A stretch of DNA of 64,000 bases, taken from the NCBI GenBank assembly GCA_963731035.1, contig CAVSUY010000022.1, forward strand, positions 1 through 64,000, read 5' to 3'. The stretch comes from JAANXG01 sp963731035 (GTDB lineage Bacteria; Pseudomonadota; Gammaproteobacteria; Arenicellales; JAANXG01). The notes under the pieces were generated by a model. That model was not told the DNA's origin. It made no database searches and saw only the letters and a program-made list of their open reading frames with translations. Position numbers and translations under genes: made by a program. This document shows, piece after piece, positions 55,188-64,000 of this stretch; positions within the stretch are counted from its first letter, which is position 1, and every line of letters begins with the position of its first letter.

Positions 55188-55874
55188 TCAGACGGCTCGC
55201 CGGCGGACGATCTGGTACTGCCTCGCGACGTAGCCCACGGGAATACTCCAGATGTGGACCAGACGCGTGAACGGAAACACCAGGAAAATCGTCAGGCCGA
55301 GGAACAGGTGCACCTTGTATACCCAGTGCACACCGGCGATGTAGTCGGCCGCCCCGGGGCGGAAAGTGACGATGCGCTGAGCCCAGTCGGCCAGCACCAG
55401 CATCATGGAACCATCCAGGTGGCGTCCGGAGATCGCGATGGTGAAAAGGCCCAGGATGAGCTGGGCATACAAGAGCACCAGGATGAAAATGTCCATGCGC
55501 GTGGAATGCGCCCGGACACGCGGATGATACAACCGCCGGTGCAGGAGTATCGTGCCGCCTACCAGCGCAATGACGCCGGCGATGCCGCCCGAGACCATGG
55601 CCATTATTTGTTTGCTTTCGGCCGTCAGCCCGAAATAGGGATAAAGCCAGTGCGGCATCAGCAGGCCGACCAAGTGGCCCAGGAACAGGAACAGCACGCC
55701 CACGTGGAACAGCACGCTGCCGACCTGGAAACGAAACGAGTTGTCGAGCAGCTGGCTGGAGTTGGTCTTCCAGGTGTACTGGCTCATGTCGAAGCGAACC
55801 AGACTACCGAGCAGGAAGACCGTGCCGGCAATGTAGGGGTAGTAACCGAACAGTAGATTGTTGAGAAAGGACAT
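55188..55874 (-). CDS. narI: Respiratory nitrate reductase gamma subunit (cytochrome b)
   Basis: 228 residues, five TM helices: FGYYPYIAGTVFLLGSLVRFD, VLFHVGVLFLFLGHLVGLLMPHW, then a pair in the middle and VHWVYKVHLFLGLTIFLVFPFTRLVHIW. His residues in the second and fifth helices (FHVGVLFLFLGH, HLFLG...RLVH) are the haem b ligands of NarI. Takes electrons from quinol to NarH. ATG 55874 begins MSFLNNLLFGYYPY, 2 nt after narJ ends. Confidence 0.95.
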   Translation of the reverse strand: MSFLNNLLFGYYPYIAGTVFLLGSLVRFDMSQYTWKTNSSQLLDNSFRFQVGSVLFHVGVLFLFLGHLVGLLMPHWLYPYFGLTAESKQIMAMVSGGIAGVIALVGGTILLHRRLYHPRVRAHSTRMDIFILVLLYAQLILGLFTIAISGRHLDGSMMLVLADWAQRIVTFRPGAADYIAGVHWVYKVHLFLGLTIFLVFPFTRLVHIWSIPVGYVARQYQIVRRRAV

Positions 55875-55876
55875 GG

Positions 55877-56614
55877 TCAGATGCTCCTCGGTTTCCGGCC
55901 CGTGCGCGGCTTTTCCACCCATTGCACGGGCTGTTCCCGCCATTGTTTGGTTGCGCCGCAGTTGGTGTGCTCCTGTCCCGGTCCGAAGATGACCGGCGCC
56001 TCCATCCAGGCGCGATCGAGCGCCGCCGGCGTATCGTCGCGCTCCTCGCCCGCGGTCGTCTCCAACATCGCCCCGGGCATCGGATCCAAGCCGATGATTC
56101 GCAGCAGCACACGCATCGGCACGGCGTGCCGACTCTCGCGATCATGCAGACGTACGTGCACTTGCTGCACGATCTCTCCGATTTCTTCCAGCCAGGAGCG
56201 CGCCTGCTCTTCCGGCAGCTCGGAGCAGAACTCCAGGAACATGGGCAGGAAGTCGGGCAGCTCGCGGCTGTCGATTTCCAGTCCCTGCTCCCGGTAGGAC
56301 TCGCGCAACTCCACCATGGCCGGACCGCGGTCGCGTGACTCGCCATATACATGCTCGAAGAGGTACAGGGATACCTTCTTGCTGCGATCGAAGGTTTCGA
56401 CATAAACGGCCTGGATGTCGAGCAGCGGCGCGCCGCCAAACCAGTCCAGAAAGTCCTCCAGGGCAAGGCGCTCTTCGGACCCCAGCTCCGGCCGGATCAC
56501 GAGCAACGCACCGATTTCACCGGTGTTGCGCTGGACGTCGTCCTCGGGGTAGGCGAGCAGTGCGGCGATCGCTCTCAACGGATACCGCAGGGGATTTTCG
56601 TGGGGCGCGTTCAT
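55877..56614 (-). CDS. narJ: Nitrate reductase molybdenum cofactor assembly chaperone
   Basis: 245 residues. NarJ/DMSO-reductase chaperone family: RAIAALLAYPEDDVQ, FLDWFGGAPLLDIQAVYVETFDRSKKVSLYLFEHVYGESRDRG, LPDFLPMFLEFCSELPEEQA. Binds apo-NarG for Mo-bis-MGD insertion. ATG 56614 overlaps the narH stop by 4 nt, which sets the start against a longer in-frame reading to 56755. Confidence 0.93.
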   Translation of the reverse strand: MNAPHENPLRYPLRAIAALLAYPEDDVQRNTGEIGALLVIRPELGSEERLALEDFLDWFGGAPLLDIQAVYVETFDRSKKVSLYLFEHVYGESRDRGPAMVELRESYREQGLEIDSRELPDFLPMFLEFCSELPEEQARSWLEEIGEIVQQVHVRLHDRESRHAVPMRVLLRIIGLDPMPGAMLETTAGEERDDTPAALDRAWMEAPVIFGPGQEHTNCGATKQWREQPVQWVEKPRTGRKPRSI

Positions 56615-58179
56615 TGATGGGTCTCCGGCACTTTCGACCGCATGGCGGCGCCGGCCGGCTTCTGGTGCTCGCGCTGGCGCGGGCTCTTGCTGCCAAACAG
56701 GTTGGTGCGCGTGACCCCGTGAGTGTGGCAGCCGTCGCCGAAGCTGAAACCGCACCCGCTGCGCTCGCCGTACGGATCGTCGCTGGAGAGCTCCCGGTGG
56801 TTGGTGGGCACCACGAAGCGGTCCTCGTAGTTGGCGATGGCCATGTATCGGTACATCTCCTCGACCTGGTTCTCGTCCATCCCCACCTGCTCGAGCACCT
56901 CGTGCCGCGGCTCACCCTCCACCGTCTGCGAGCGCTTGAATACCCGCATCGCCAGCAGGCGGCGCAGCGCGTGGATCACCGGGCGCTCGTCGCCGCCGGT
57001 GAGCATGTTGGCCAGGTACATGACCGGGATGCGCAACGACTCGACGTCCGGGATCAAGCCGTCCAACCCGACCTTGCCGGTGTCGGCGGCAGCCTGGACC
57101 GGCGACAGCGGCGGCACGTACCAGACCATGGGCAGAGTGCGGTACTCGGGGTGCAGGGGGAACGCGACCTTCCAGTCGATGGCCATCTTGTAGACCGGAG
57201 AGCGCCGCGCCGCTTCCAGCCAGGAATCCTGTACGCCGTCGGCGCGCGCCTGGCGGATTACCTCGGGGTCGTTTGGATCGAGGAAGATATCGAGCTGGGC
57301 CTGGTAAAGGTCCTGCTCGTTGGGCACGCTCGCAGCCTCCTTGATGCGGTCGGCATCGTAAAGCACCACGCCGAGGTAGCGGATGCGGCCCACACAGGTC
57401 TCGGAGCACACGGTGGGCTGGCCCGACTCGATGCGCGGGTAGCAGAAGGTGCATTTCTCCGACTTGCCCGACTGCCAGTTGTAGTAGATCTTCTTGTAGG
57501 GACAGCCCGAGATACACATGCGCCAGCCGCGGCACTTGTCCTGGTCGATGAGGACGATGCCGTCCTCCTCGCGCTTGTAGATCGCGCCGCTCGGGCAGCT
57601 CGCCACGCAGCTCGGGTTCAGGCAGTGCTCACACAGGCGCGGCAGGTACATCATGAAGGTGTTCTCGAACTGGCCGTAGATCTCCTTCTGAACGTTCTCG
57701 AAGTTGCAGTCCCGGGAACGCTTGGCGAACTCGCCGCCCAGAATCTCCTCCCAGTTCGGCCCCCACTCGATCTTCTCCATGGGTTTGCCGGTGATGGCCG
57801 AGTAGGGCTTGGCGGTCGGCTGCGCCTTCGAAGCGGGCGCCGTCTGCAGGCGCTGGTAGTCGAAGTTGTACGGCTCGTAGTAGTCGTCGATCTCGGGCAG
57901 GTGGGGATTGGCGAAGATCTTGGCCAGCAGGCGCCACTTGCCGCCCTGCTTCGGCGTGATGTCGCCGTCGCTGCGACGCACCCAGCCGCCCTTCCAGCGG
58001 TCCTGGTTCTCCCAGTCCTTGGGGTAGCCGATGCCGGGCTTGGTCTCGACGTTGTTGAACCACGCGTATTCCATGCCCTCGCGCGAGGTCCACACGTTCT
58101 TGCAGGTCACCGAGCAGGTGTGGCAGCCGATGCACTTGTCGAGGTTCAGGACTTTTCCGATCTGCGCGCGAACCTTCAT
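56611..58179 (-). CDS. narH: Respiratory nitrate reductase beta subunit (Fe-S protein)
   Basis: 522 residues. Four Fe-S cluster motifs: CIGCHTCSVTCKNVW, CEHCLNPSCVASCPSG, CRGWRMCISGCPYKK and CTFCYPRIESGQPTVCSETC. In the third, Trp replaces a Cys, as expected for the [3Fe-4S] cluster of NarH. Carries electrons from NarI to NarG on the cytoplasmic face. ATG 58179 overlaps the narG stop (ATGA), so the operon is translationally coupled. Confidence 0.97.
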   Translation of the reverse strand: MKVRAQIGKVLNLDKCIGCHTCSVTCKNVWTSREGMEYAWFNNVETKPGIGYPKDWENQDRWKGGWVRRSDGDITPKQGGKWRLLAKIFANPHLPEIDDYYEPYNFDYQRLQTAPASKAQPTAKPYSAITGKPMEKIEWGPNWEEILGGEFAKRSRDCNFENVQKEIYGQFENTFMMYLPRLCEHCLNPSCVASCPSGAIYKREEDGIVLIDQDKCRGWRMCISGCPYKKIYYNWQSGKSEKCTFCYPRIESGQPTVCSETCVGRIRYLGVVLYDADRIKEAASVPNEQDLYQAQLDIFLDPNDPEVIRQARADGVQDSWLEAARRSPVYKMAIDWKVAFPLHPEYRTLPMVWYVPPLSPVQAAADTGKVGLDGLIPDVESLRIPVMYLANMLTGGDERPVIHALRRLLAMRVFKRSQTVEGEPRHEVLEQVGMDENQVEEMYRYMAIANYEDRFVVPTNHRELSSDDPYGERSGCGFSFGDGCHTHGVTRTNLFGSKSPRQREHQKPAGAAMRSKVPETHQ

Positions 58180-61100
58180 CGTACGTACTCCTGACTGATA
58201 ATGCTTTCGTCGTCGCCTTCCAACCAGTCGACGCGGTCCATCTTGCGGACCACGACGAATTCGTCGCGGTTGGAGCCGACGGTACCGTAATAGTTGAAGC
58301 CGTAGCTCTGCTGGGCGTAGCCGCCGATCATGTGGGTCGGCTTGACCACGGCGCGGGTCACCGAGTTGTGGATGCCGCCGCGCACCCCTGTGATCTCGGA
58401 GCCGGGCGTGTTCACGATGCGTTCCTGGGCGTGGTACATCATCGCCATGCCCTCGCGTACCCGCTGGGATACCACTGCCCGGGCCACCACGGCGCCATTG
58501 ATGTTGTAGACCTCGATCCAGTCGTTGTCCTCGATGCCAACTTTCTGCGCATCCTTCTCCGACAGCCATACGATGGGTCCGCCGCGGGACAGGGTGAGCA
58601 TGATCAGATTGTCGCTGTAGGTGCTGTGAATGCCCCACTTCTGGTGCGGGGTGATCCAGTTGAGCACGATCTCCGGGTTGCCGTTGGGTTTGCTGCCGAC
58701 GATCTGCTTCCAGGTCTTGGTGTTCACCGGCGGCCGGTAGGACACCAGCGCCTCACCGAAGCCGCGCATCCACTTGTGGTCCTGGTAGAGCTGCTGGCGG
58801 CCGGTGAGGGTGCGCCAGGGGATCAGTTCGTGGACATTGGTCCAGCCGGCGTTGTAGCAGACCTTCTCCGACTCGATGCCGGACCAGGTCGGCGAGGAGA
58901 TGATCTTGCGCGGCTGGGCCTGGATGTCGCGGAAGCGGATCTTCTCGTCCTGCTTGTGGATGGCGAGATGGGCGTGCTCGCGCCCGGTGACTTTCTCCAG
59001 CGCCTGCCAGGCCTTGACCGCCACTTCGCCGTTGGTCTCGGGTGCCAGGGACATGATCGCCTCGGCGGCGTCGATGGCGCTGACCATGCGCGGGTGCCCG
59101 CGGGCGGCTTTGCCGCCGGTATGGCGGCCGTTCAGTTGACCGAGATACTCGACTTCGCTCTCAGTGTTCCAGGAAATGCCCTTGCCGCCGTTGCCGAGCT
59201 TCTCCAGCAGCGGGCCGATGGACGTGAAACGCTCGTAGGTGGCGGGATAGTCGCGCTCCACCACCAGCAGATTGGGCATGGTCTTACCGGGCACCGGCTC
59301 GCACTCGCCGCGCTTCCAGTCGCGCACATCGAACGCCTGGCCCAATTCGCCGGGCGTATCGTGCAGCAGCGGCAGGGTCACGAGGTCCTGCTCGACCCCG
59401 AGATGCCCATCGACCAGCTCGGAGAACTTCTTCGCGATCCCCTTGAAGATGTCCCAGTCGGAGCGCGACTCCCAGGCGGGATTCACCGCTTCGGACAAGG
59501 GATGGATGAAGGGATGCATGTCCGATGTATTCAAGTCGTCCTTCTCGTACCAGGTTGCCGTGGGGAGAACGACGTCCGAATACAGGCAGGTGGTGGACAT
59601 GCGGAAGTCCAGGGTTACCAGGAGATCGAGCTTGCCTTCCGGCGCCTGCTCATGCCACACGACCTCCTCTCCGCCCTGCTCGGCGGGGTCGCCCAGGTCC
59701 TTGCCTTGCACGCCGTCGTCGGTGCCGAGGAGGTGTCGAAGCAGGTACTCGTGGCCCTTGCCGCTGGAGCCCAGCAGGTTGGAGCGCCACACGAACAGGT
59801 TGCGCGGGAAATTCTCCGGCGCGTCCGGATCCTCGCAGGCCAGACGCAGATCGCCGGACTTGAGCTGCTCAACCACATAGTCCTTCGGATCCTTGCCAGC
59901 CGCGGCGGCGTGGCGCGCGACCTCCAGCGGATTACGGTTGAGCTGCGGCGCCGACGGCAGCCAGCCCATGCGCTCGGCACGCACGTTGTAGTCTATGAGA
60001 CTGCCGGGCCAATCGGCCGGATCGGCAAGCGGCGAAAGGATCTCGTCGACGTGCAGCTTTTCGTAGCGCCACTGGTCCGAGTGGGCGTACCAGAACGAGG
60101 TGCCGTTCATGTGCCGCGGCGGGCGTACCCAATCCAGGGCAAACGCCACCGGCAGCCAGCCGGTCTGCGGACGCAGCTTCTCCTGGCCAACGTAATGCGC
60201 CCAACCGCCGCCGCTCTTGCCGATGCAGCCGCACATCACCAGCATGTTGATGATGCCGCGGTAGTTCATGTCCATGTGATACCAGTGGTTGAGACCGGCG
60301 CCGAGGATCACCATGGAACGCCCTTCGGTCTTCGCCGCGTTGTCGGCGAACTCCCGGGCCACGCGGATCACGTCGTCGGCCGGGACCCCGGTGATCGCTT
60401 CCTGCCACTTCGGGGTATACGGCACGTCGTCGTCGAAGGAACTCGCCACGGCGTCGTCGCCCAGACCGCGATCGACGCCGTAGTGGGCGGCCATCAGATC
60501 GAAGACGGTGGCCGCGCTCACGGTACGGCCATCCGCCAGCTGGACGCGCTTCACCGGAACCTTGCGCTCCAGAACATCCTGCTGGGTATTGTGGGTGAAG
60601 TACTCGTGCTCGACGCCTCCGAAATACGGAAACGATACGGTTTCCACCGCGTCATGGTCGTCGACCATCGACAGCCGCAGGCGGGTCTCGCCGCCCCCGC
60701 CGCCTTCCTTCTCCTCGAGGTTCCATTTCCCGCTCTTGTCCCAGCGAAAGCCGATTGAGCCCTGCGGCGCCACCAGCCTCTTCGACTCCTCGTCCCAGGC
60801 AATGGTCTTCCAGTCCGCATTGTCCTTCCCGCCCGGGTTGCCCGTCAGATCGCTCGCCCGCAGGAAACGACCCGGCACCTGTCGGCCGCCGCTCTCCTCG
60901 AGTTCCACCAGCATCGGCATGTCGGTGTAGCGCCGGCAGTAGTCGGTGAAGTACGGCGTCTGTTTATCGACATGGAATTCCTTGAGGATGACGTGCCCCA
61001 GCGCCATCGCCAGCGCTGCGTCCGTGCCCTGCTTGGGCGACAGCCACAGGTCGGCAAACTTGGTGGCCTCGGCATAGTCCGGAGAGCAGACTACGATCTT

Positions 61101-61928
61101 GGTGCCGTTGTAGCGCGCCTCGGTCATGAAATGCGCATCCGGGGTGCGCGTCTGCGGCACGTTGGAGCCCCACATCATGATGAACTTCGAGTTGTACCAG
61201 TCGGCGGACTCCGGCACGTCGGTCTGCTCGCCCCAGGTCATGGGGGAGCTGGGCGGCAGGTCGCAGTACCAGTCGTAGAAGGACAGGCACACGCCGCCGA
61301 TAAGCGACAGGTAGCGGCTCCCCGCCGCGTATGAAATCATGGACATCGCCGGAATGGGCGAGAAGCCGATAACACGATCGGGGCCGTAGCGCTTCACCGT
61401 GTAGACATTGGCAGCCGCAACCAGCTCGTCGACTTCTTCCCAGGTTGAACGCACGAGGCCGCCCAGACCGCGCCGCTTCTGATAGCGGCGCCGTTTGTCC
61501 GGATCCTCGACAATGGAGCGCCACGCCTCGACCGGATCGGCGTTAGTCTCCCGCGCCTCGCGCCACAATCCGAGCAAGGTGCCCCGAACCATGGGGTACT
61601 TCAGGCGCGCGGCGCTGTAGATGTACCAGGAATAGCTGGCGCCCCGGGCGCACCCCCGGGGCTCGTGGTTGGGCATGTCGGGACGGGTGCGCGGGTAGTC
61701 CGTCTGCTGCGTTTCCCAGGTCACCAGGCCGTCTTTCACGTAGATCTTCCAGGAGCACGCACCAGTGCAGTTCACGCCGTGGGTCGAGCGCACCACTTTG
61801 TCGTGCTGCCAACGCTGGCGGTATGACTTCTCCCAGGACCGATCCTCACTGGTCGTGCGGCCATGGCCGCCGGAGAACTCGCTGCCGGTCCGAGAGAGAA
61901 ACCGCATGCGGTCAAGAAAATGACTCAT
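58176..61928 (-). CDS. narG: Respiratory nitrate reductase alpha subunit (Mo-bis-MGD)
   Basis: 1250 residues, full family length. Reduces nitrate to nitrite in the cytoplasm. The FS0 site is THGVNCTGACSWKIYV with His as first ligand and a later Cys in RGCARG; the Mo-ligand Asp lies in MWGSNVPQTRTPDAHF; N-terminus SFLDRMR-like with RSWEKSYRQRWQHDKVVRSTHG. No Tat signal, as usual for membrane-bound NarG. ATG 61928 follows TAGGAGG. A hairpin separates it from narK. Confidence 0.97.
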   Translation of the reverse strand: MSHFLDRMRFLSRTGSEFSGGHGRTTSEDRSWEKSYRQRWQHDKVVRSTHGVNCTGACSWKIYVKDGLVTWETQQTDYPRTRPDMPNHEPRGCARGASYSWYIYSAARLKYPMVRGTLLGLWREARETNADPVEAWRSIVEDPDKRRRYQKRRGLGGLVRSTWEEVDELVAAANVYTVKRYGPDRVIGFSPIPAMSMISYAAGSRYLSLIGGVCLSFYDWYCDLPPSSPMTWGEQTDVPESADWYNSKFIMMWGSNVPQTRTPDAHFMTEARYNGTKIVVCSPDYAEATKFADLWLSPKQGTDAALAMALGHVILKEFHVDKQTPYFTDYCRRYTDMPMLVELEESGGRQVPGRFLRASDLTGNPGGKDNADWKTIAWDEESKRLVAPQGSIGFRWDKSGKWNLEEKEGGGGGETRLRLSMVDDHDAVETVSFPYFGGVEHEYFTHNTQQDVLERKVPVKRVQLADGRTVSAATVFDLMAAHYGVDRGLGDDAVASSFDDDVPYTPKWQEAITGVPADDVIRVAREFADNAAKTEGRSMVILGAGLNHWYHMDMNYRGIINMLVMCGCIGKSGGGWAHYVGQEKLRPQTGWLPVAFALDWVRPPRHMNGTSFWYAHSDQWRYEKLHVDEILSPLADPADWPGSLIDYNVRAERMGWLPSAPQLNRNPLEVARHAAAAGKDPKDYVVEQLKSGDLRLACEDPDAPENFPRNLFVWRSNLLGSSGKGHEYLLRHLLGTDDGVQGKDLGDPAEQGGEEVVWHEQAPEGKLDLLVTLDFRMSTTCLYSDVVLPTATWYEKDDLNTSDMHPFIHPLSEAVNPAWESRSDWDIFKGIAKKFSELVDGHLGVEQDLVTLPLLHDTPGELGQAFDVRDWKRGECEPVPGKTMPNLLVVERDYPATYERFTSIGPLLEKLGNGGKGISWNTESEVEYLGQLNGRHTGGKAARGHPRMVSAIDAAEAIMSLAPETNGEVAVKAWQALEKVTGREHAHLAIHKQDEKIRFRDIQAQPRKIISSPTWSGIESEKVCYNAGWTNVHELIPWRTLTGRQQLYQDHKWMRGFGEALVSYRPPVNTKTWKQIVGSKPNGNPEIVLNWITPHQKWGIHSTYSDNLIMLTLSRGGPIVWLSEKDAQKVGIEDNDWIEVYNINGAVVARAVVSQRVREGMAMMYHAQERIVNTPGSEITGVRGGIHNSVTRAVVKPTHMIGGYAQQSYGFNYYGTVGSNRDEFVVVRKMDRVDWLEGDDESIISQEYVR

Positions 61929-61949
61929 TGTCTACCTCCTAAAAATTTC

Positions 61950-61973
61950 CCCTCTCCCGCTGGCGTGAGAGGG
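61950..61973 (-). terminator. Hairpin between narK and narG
   Basis: CCCTCTC / GAGAGGG stem (7 bp, 10-nt loop); on the minus strand it is followed by GGGAAATTTTT and then the narG ribosome site. It could attenuate transcription from narK into narG, or be the same hairpin repeat seen at 23304. Confidence 0.4.
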
Positions 61974-62029
61974 AGTCCTCTTGCGACATCGTCTCGAAAG
62001 GAGGGAAAGGGAACTTTGTTTCAATTCAC

Positions 62030-63346
62030 TCACGCGGTTTCCGCCGCGCCGGCAATCCGTCGGGGCTTCGTCATCCATATCAGCACAACCGACAGCAGCG
62101 CGAGTGCCACGTACACCAGGTAACCGCGTGCATAGCCCACCGGTCCCATCCATTCGACAGTCTTGCCGAGCATCGGCGGGACAGCGAACCCGCCCAGGGC
62201 GCCCAAGCCACCGACCCAACCGGCGGCGCCGCCAACGGCATTAGGGACGTAGTCTGGAACCAGCCGGAACACTGCGGCGTTGTTTACGCCCATGCCAACC
62301 GCCACCACCAGCATCGCGATACCGGCCAGCACGGGACCTTCGGAAAAGCTCACTAGCAACGCGCCGGCAAGCAGTATCAACAAAGAGACCGCCGCCACGC
62401 GTTCACCGCCAAGACGGTCGGAAAGGCTGCCTCCGGGAACGCGGATAATAGACGCCAGCAGCGAAAATGATGCCGTCATGATCACGGCGGTCCAGTTGGA
62501 TACACCGAAGTAGCTCTGCCAGTAGTTCGGCAGCCACGCGGTCAGGGCGAGGAATCCACCGAAGGTCGTGAAATAGAGGATCACCAGAACCCATGTGCGC
62601 CAGATCTTTGCCGCTTCCAGCAACGCGTGCAGAGCCGATTTCTGGGGAAACACTTCCTGGCCCTCGGCTTGCGCCTTCTTGCGCGCCTCGGCGGGGTCGA
62701 TGCCATGCTTACGGATCTGGAAGTACCAGGCGTTCTGACCCAGAAAGTAGTACAGGATCAAGCCGGCGATCACGATCGCCACCGAAACCAGGTACGCCAT
62801 CCACAAGCCGGCGAAGGCGATAATCAAGGGCAGGATCAGTACCACCAGACCCGGCGAGGTGTTGCCGAGGCCGGCGTAGATGGCCAGGGCGGAACCCTGC
62901 TGGCTGCGCGGGTACCAGTACGACACCTGGCCGATACCGACGCTGAACGTCGCAATACCACAGCCGGCAAATGCGCCGAACAACAGCAGCAACGGGTAGT
63001 ACGCCTGCGTCAGATGCTCCGGGTACAGGGTGAGCAGCATGTACCACAGGCCCGCGATGCCTATCAGCGACAGCACGAGCAGCACCAGGAACGGCTGCTT
63101 GCCGCCGGTGCTGTCCACCCAGGCGCCGAACGGAATACGCAGCAGCGAGCCGGTCAGCAGGGGAATCGAGACCAGCAGTCCGACCTGCGTCGGCGTGAGC
63201 TGCATCACTTCGATGAAGCGATGAGCGGTGGGACCGAACAGCGAGACGGCTCCGAACCCGATGAAGAAGCCGATTGTGGCGCCGAACAGCGCGTCTCGCG
63301 GACTACCACTGAGGGCCAACTCCCGCCCCGGAGTTGTCTGTGCCAT
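62030..63346 (-). CDS. narK: Nitrate/nitrite MFS transporter
   Basis: 438 residues, 12 TM helices. NarK/NNP family: FGAVSLFGPTAHRFIEVMQLTPTQVGLL, RIPFGAWVDSTGGKQ, FAGCGIATFSVGIGQVSYWYPRSQQGSALAIYAGLGNTSPG (nitrate signature region), and FRLVPDYVPNAVGGAAGWVGGLGALGGFAVPP. Imports nitrate and/or exports nitrite for NarGHI. First gene of the nar operon, with an FNR/DNR-type site about 66 bp upstream of its start. Confidence 0.93.
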   Translation of the reverse strand: MAQTTPGRELALSGSPRDALFGATIGFFIGFGAVSLFGPTAHRFIEVMQLTPTQVGLLVSIPLLTGSLLRIPFGAWVDSTGGKQPFLVLLVLSLIGIAGLWYMLLTLYPEHLTQAYYPLLLLFGAFAGCGIATFSVGIGQVSYWYPRSQQGSALAIYAGLGNTSPGLVVLILPLIIAFAGLWMAYLVSVAIVIAGLILYYFLGQNAWYFQIRKHGIDPAEARKKAQAEGQEVFPQKSALHALLEAAKIWRTWVLVILYFTTFGGFLALTAWLPNYWQSYFGVSNWTAVIMTASFSLLASIIRVPGGSLSDRLGGERVAAVSLLILLAGALLVSFSEGPVLAGIAMLVVAVGMGVNNAAVFRLVPDYVPNAVGGAAGWVGGLGALGGFAVPPMLGKTVEWMGPVGYARGYLVYVALALLSVVLIWMTKPRRIAGAAETA

Positions 63347-63405
63347 TGCTGCATCTCCCGTTAATGTCTACGCGCGACTCTAGTGCAGCCCGGCGCCGGT
63401 TGTAC

Positions 63406-63419
63406 TTGACAATAGTCAA
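63406..63419 (-). promoter_or_regulatory. FNR/DNR-type binding site upstream of narK
   Basis: TTGACAATAGTCAA is a perfect TTGAC-N4-GTCAA palindrome, close to the FNR consensus TTGAT-N4-ATCAA and to Dnr/NNR variants. Centred about 66 bp before the narK ATG, so a start point near 63371 would place it at the -41.5 activating position. Confidence 0.7.
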
Positions 63420-63609
63420 GCTGTGCGACGGAATGTGAGGAAAGGGTCCCGGTGAATGCAAATAAGGGCAGCGGGCGGGCATACGGGCCGTATCCGCTCG
63501 TGCCGCGCCAGGGTTTGCGGCAATTCGGGTGTCACCGTGTCGTGGCGCGGGACCCTGCCGGTTGGCCGCGGTCAACCACCACTCAACATCGCTACCTGGA
63601 GGTGTTCAA

Positions 63610-64000
63610 ATGAGTATCGGTCGCTCACTGCTGGCTCTGATTCTTCTGGCGTCGATCCCGGCCGTTCACGCGGCGGGCTTCAGTGTCACCAGCCCCGACG
63701 TTCAAGAGGGCGGAACCATCGCCAACGAGCAGGTCTACAATGGCTTTGGGTGTTCGGGCGACAACGTGTCGCCGGCCTTGAGCTGGTCCGGCGCGCCGGC
63801 CGGCACCAAGAGCTTCGCGGTGACCTTGTACGATCCGGACGCCCCAACGGGCAGCGGCTGGTGGCACTGGCTGGTTTTCAATATTCCCGCCTCCGTCACC
63901 GCGCTCGCCAAGGGTGCCGGAGATCCATCCGCCGGCACGCTGCCGGACGGCAGCGTTCAAAGCCGCACGGATTTCGGCCAACCCGGCTACGGCGGACCCT
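63610..64000 (+). CDS. YbhB/YbcL family (PEBP-like) protein, exported, 3' end outside the window
   Basis: 130 residues visible. Signal peptide MSIGRSLLALILLASIPAVHA, then the PEBP fold: GFSVTSPDVQEGG, VYNGFGCSGDNVSPALSWSGAP, the ligand-site DPDAPTGSGWWHWLVFNIP. Bacterial members are small periplasmic or cytosolic proteins of unsettled role. ATG 63610 has GGAGGTG upstream. Divergent from narK. Confidence 0.88.
   Translation, partial: MSIGRSLLALILLASIPAVHAAGFSVTSPDVQEGGTIANEQVYNGFGCSGDNVSPALSWSGAPAGTKSFAVTLYDPDAPTGSGWWHWLVFNIPASVTALAKGAGDPSAGTLPDGSVQSRTDFGQPGYGGP

Noticed and set aside
58332..60758. Long open frame on the plus strand opposite narG
   Set aside because: It is the complement of narG in a GC-rich gene; it has no family character, and narG motifs and the operon overlaps fix the minus strand.

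Overview
The window looks like a piece of a GC-rich, facultatively denitrifying gammaproteobacterial chromosome. The reasons are: a narK-narG-narH-narJ-narI-ppiC cluster with an FNR/DNR-type site, a Pseudomonas-like split class II ribonucleotide reductase (nrdJa/nrdJb), a long Lhr helicase, Pseudomonas/Xanthomonas-style REP sequences (core GCGGCTGAAGCCGCTCCTAC), one REP-associated tyrosine transposase, and LexA boxes of the CTGT-N8-ACAG type. No rRNA, tRNA or CRISPR array was recognised.

Layout. 0-3.7 kb: an MttB-like methyltransferase with an internally deleted cupin partner, then a MarR regulator and a class V PLP enzyme joined by a 4-nt overlap behind a palindromic operator. 3.8-16.7 kb is an accessory region. 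It holds two frameshifted DUF222-HNH endonuclease genes, each behind a LexA box; single genes (DUF4863, RCK potassium channel, JmjC oxygenase, S74-tail protein, cold-shock/DUF1294 protein, NYN-LOTUS protein) separated by short hairpin repeats with a conserved CTGtCCCC/CTGACCC loop; a heavily decayed nhaA; and two attC-like sites bracketing a PD-(D/E)XK-like gene, which suggests integron-type gene cassettes without an integrase in view. 16.8-33.2 kb is mostly core: dCTP deaminase, nrdJab with candidate NrdR boxes, a Bcr/CflA exporter, two MsrA enzymes, a glycosyltransferase-phosphodiesterase fusion, SRPBCC and VOC proteins, alanine dehydrogenase, an omega-aminotransferase, and a DUF1127/LysR divergent pair.

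33.1-45 kb is a surface-glycan locus unusually rich in sulfotransferases (four recognisable), with an acyltransferase and several glycosyltransferases. Its centre, about 38.35-41.75 kb, has no recognisable genes, a falling-then-rising GC content and odd word usage. Frameshifts become denser as this block is approached from either side, so I suspect poor consensus or an artefact there. Frameshifts elsewhere (DUF222 copies, CSD-DUF1294, a cassette-like gene) should be read with the same caution.

45-64 kb: Lhr, a PhnD-like protein, a RAYT transposase inserted with its repeats between that gene and a CBS-domain gene, a double cNMP-binding/rhodanese protein, then the nitrate respiration operon read leftwards from narK and finally the 5' part of a PEBP (YbhB-like) gene. 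The nar genes form one unit: import (NarK), catalytic and electron-transfer subunits (NarG, NarH, NarI), assembly (NarJ) and a parvulin-type foldase.
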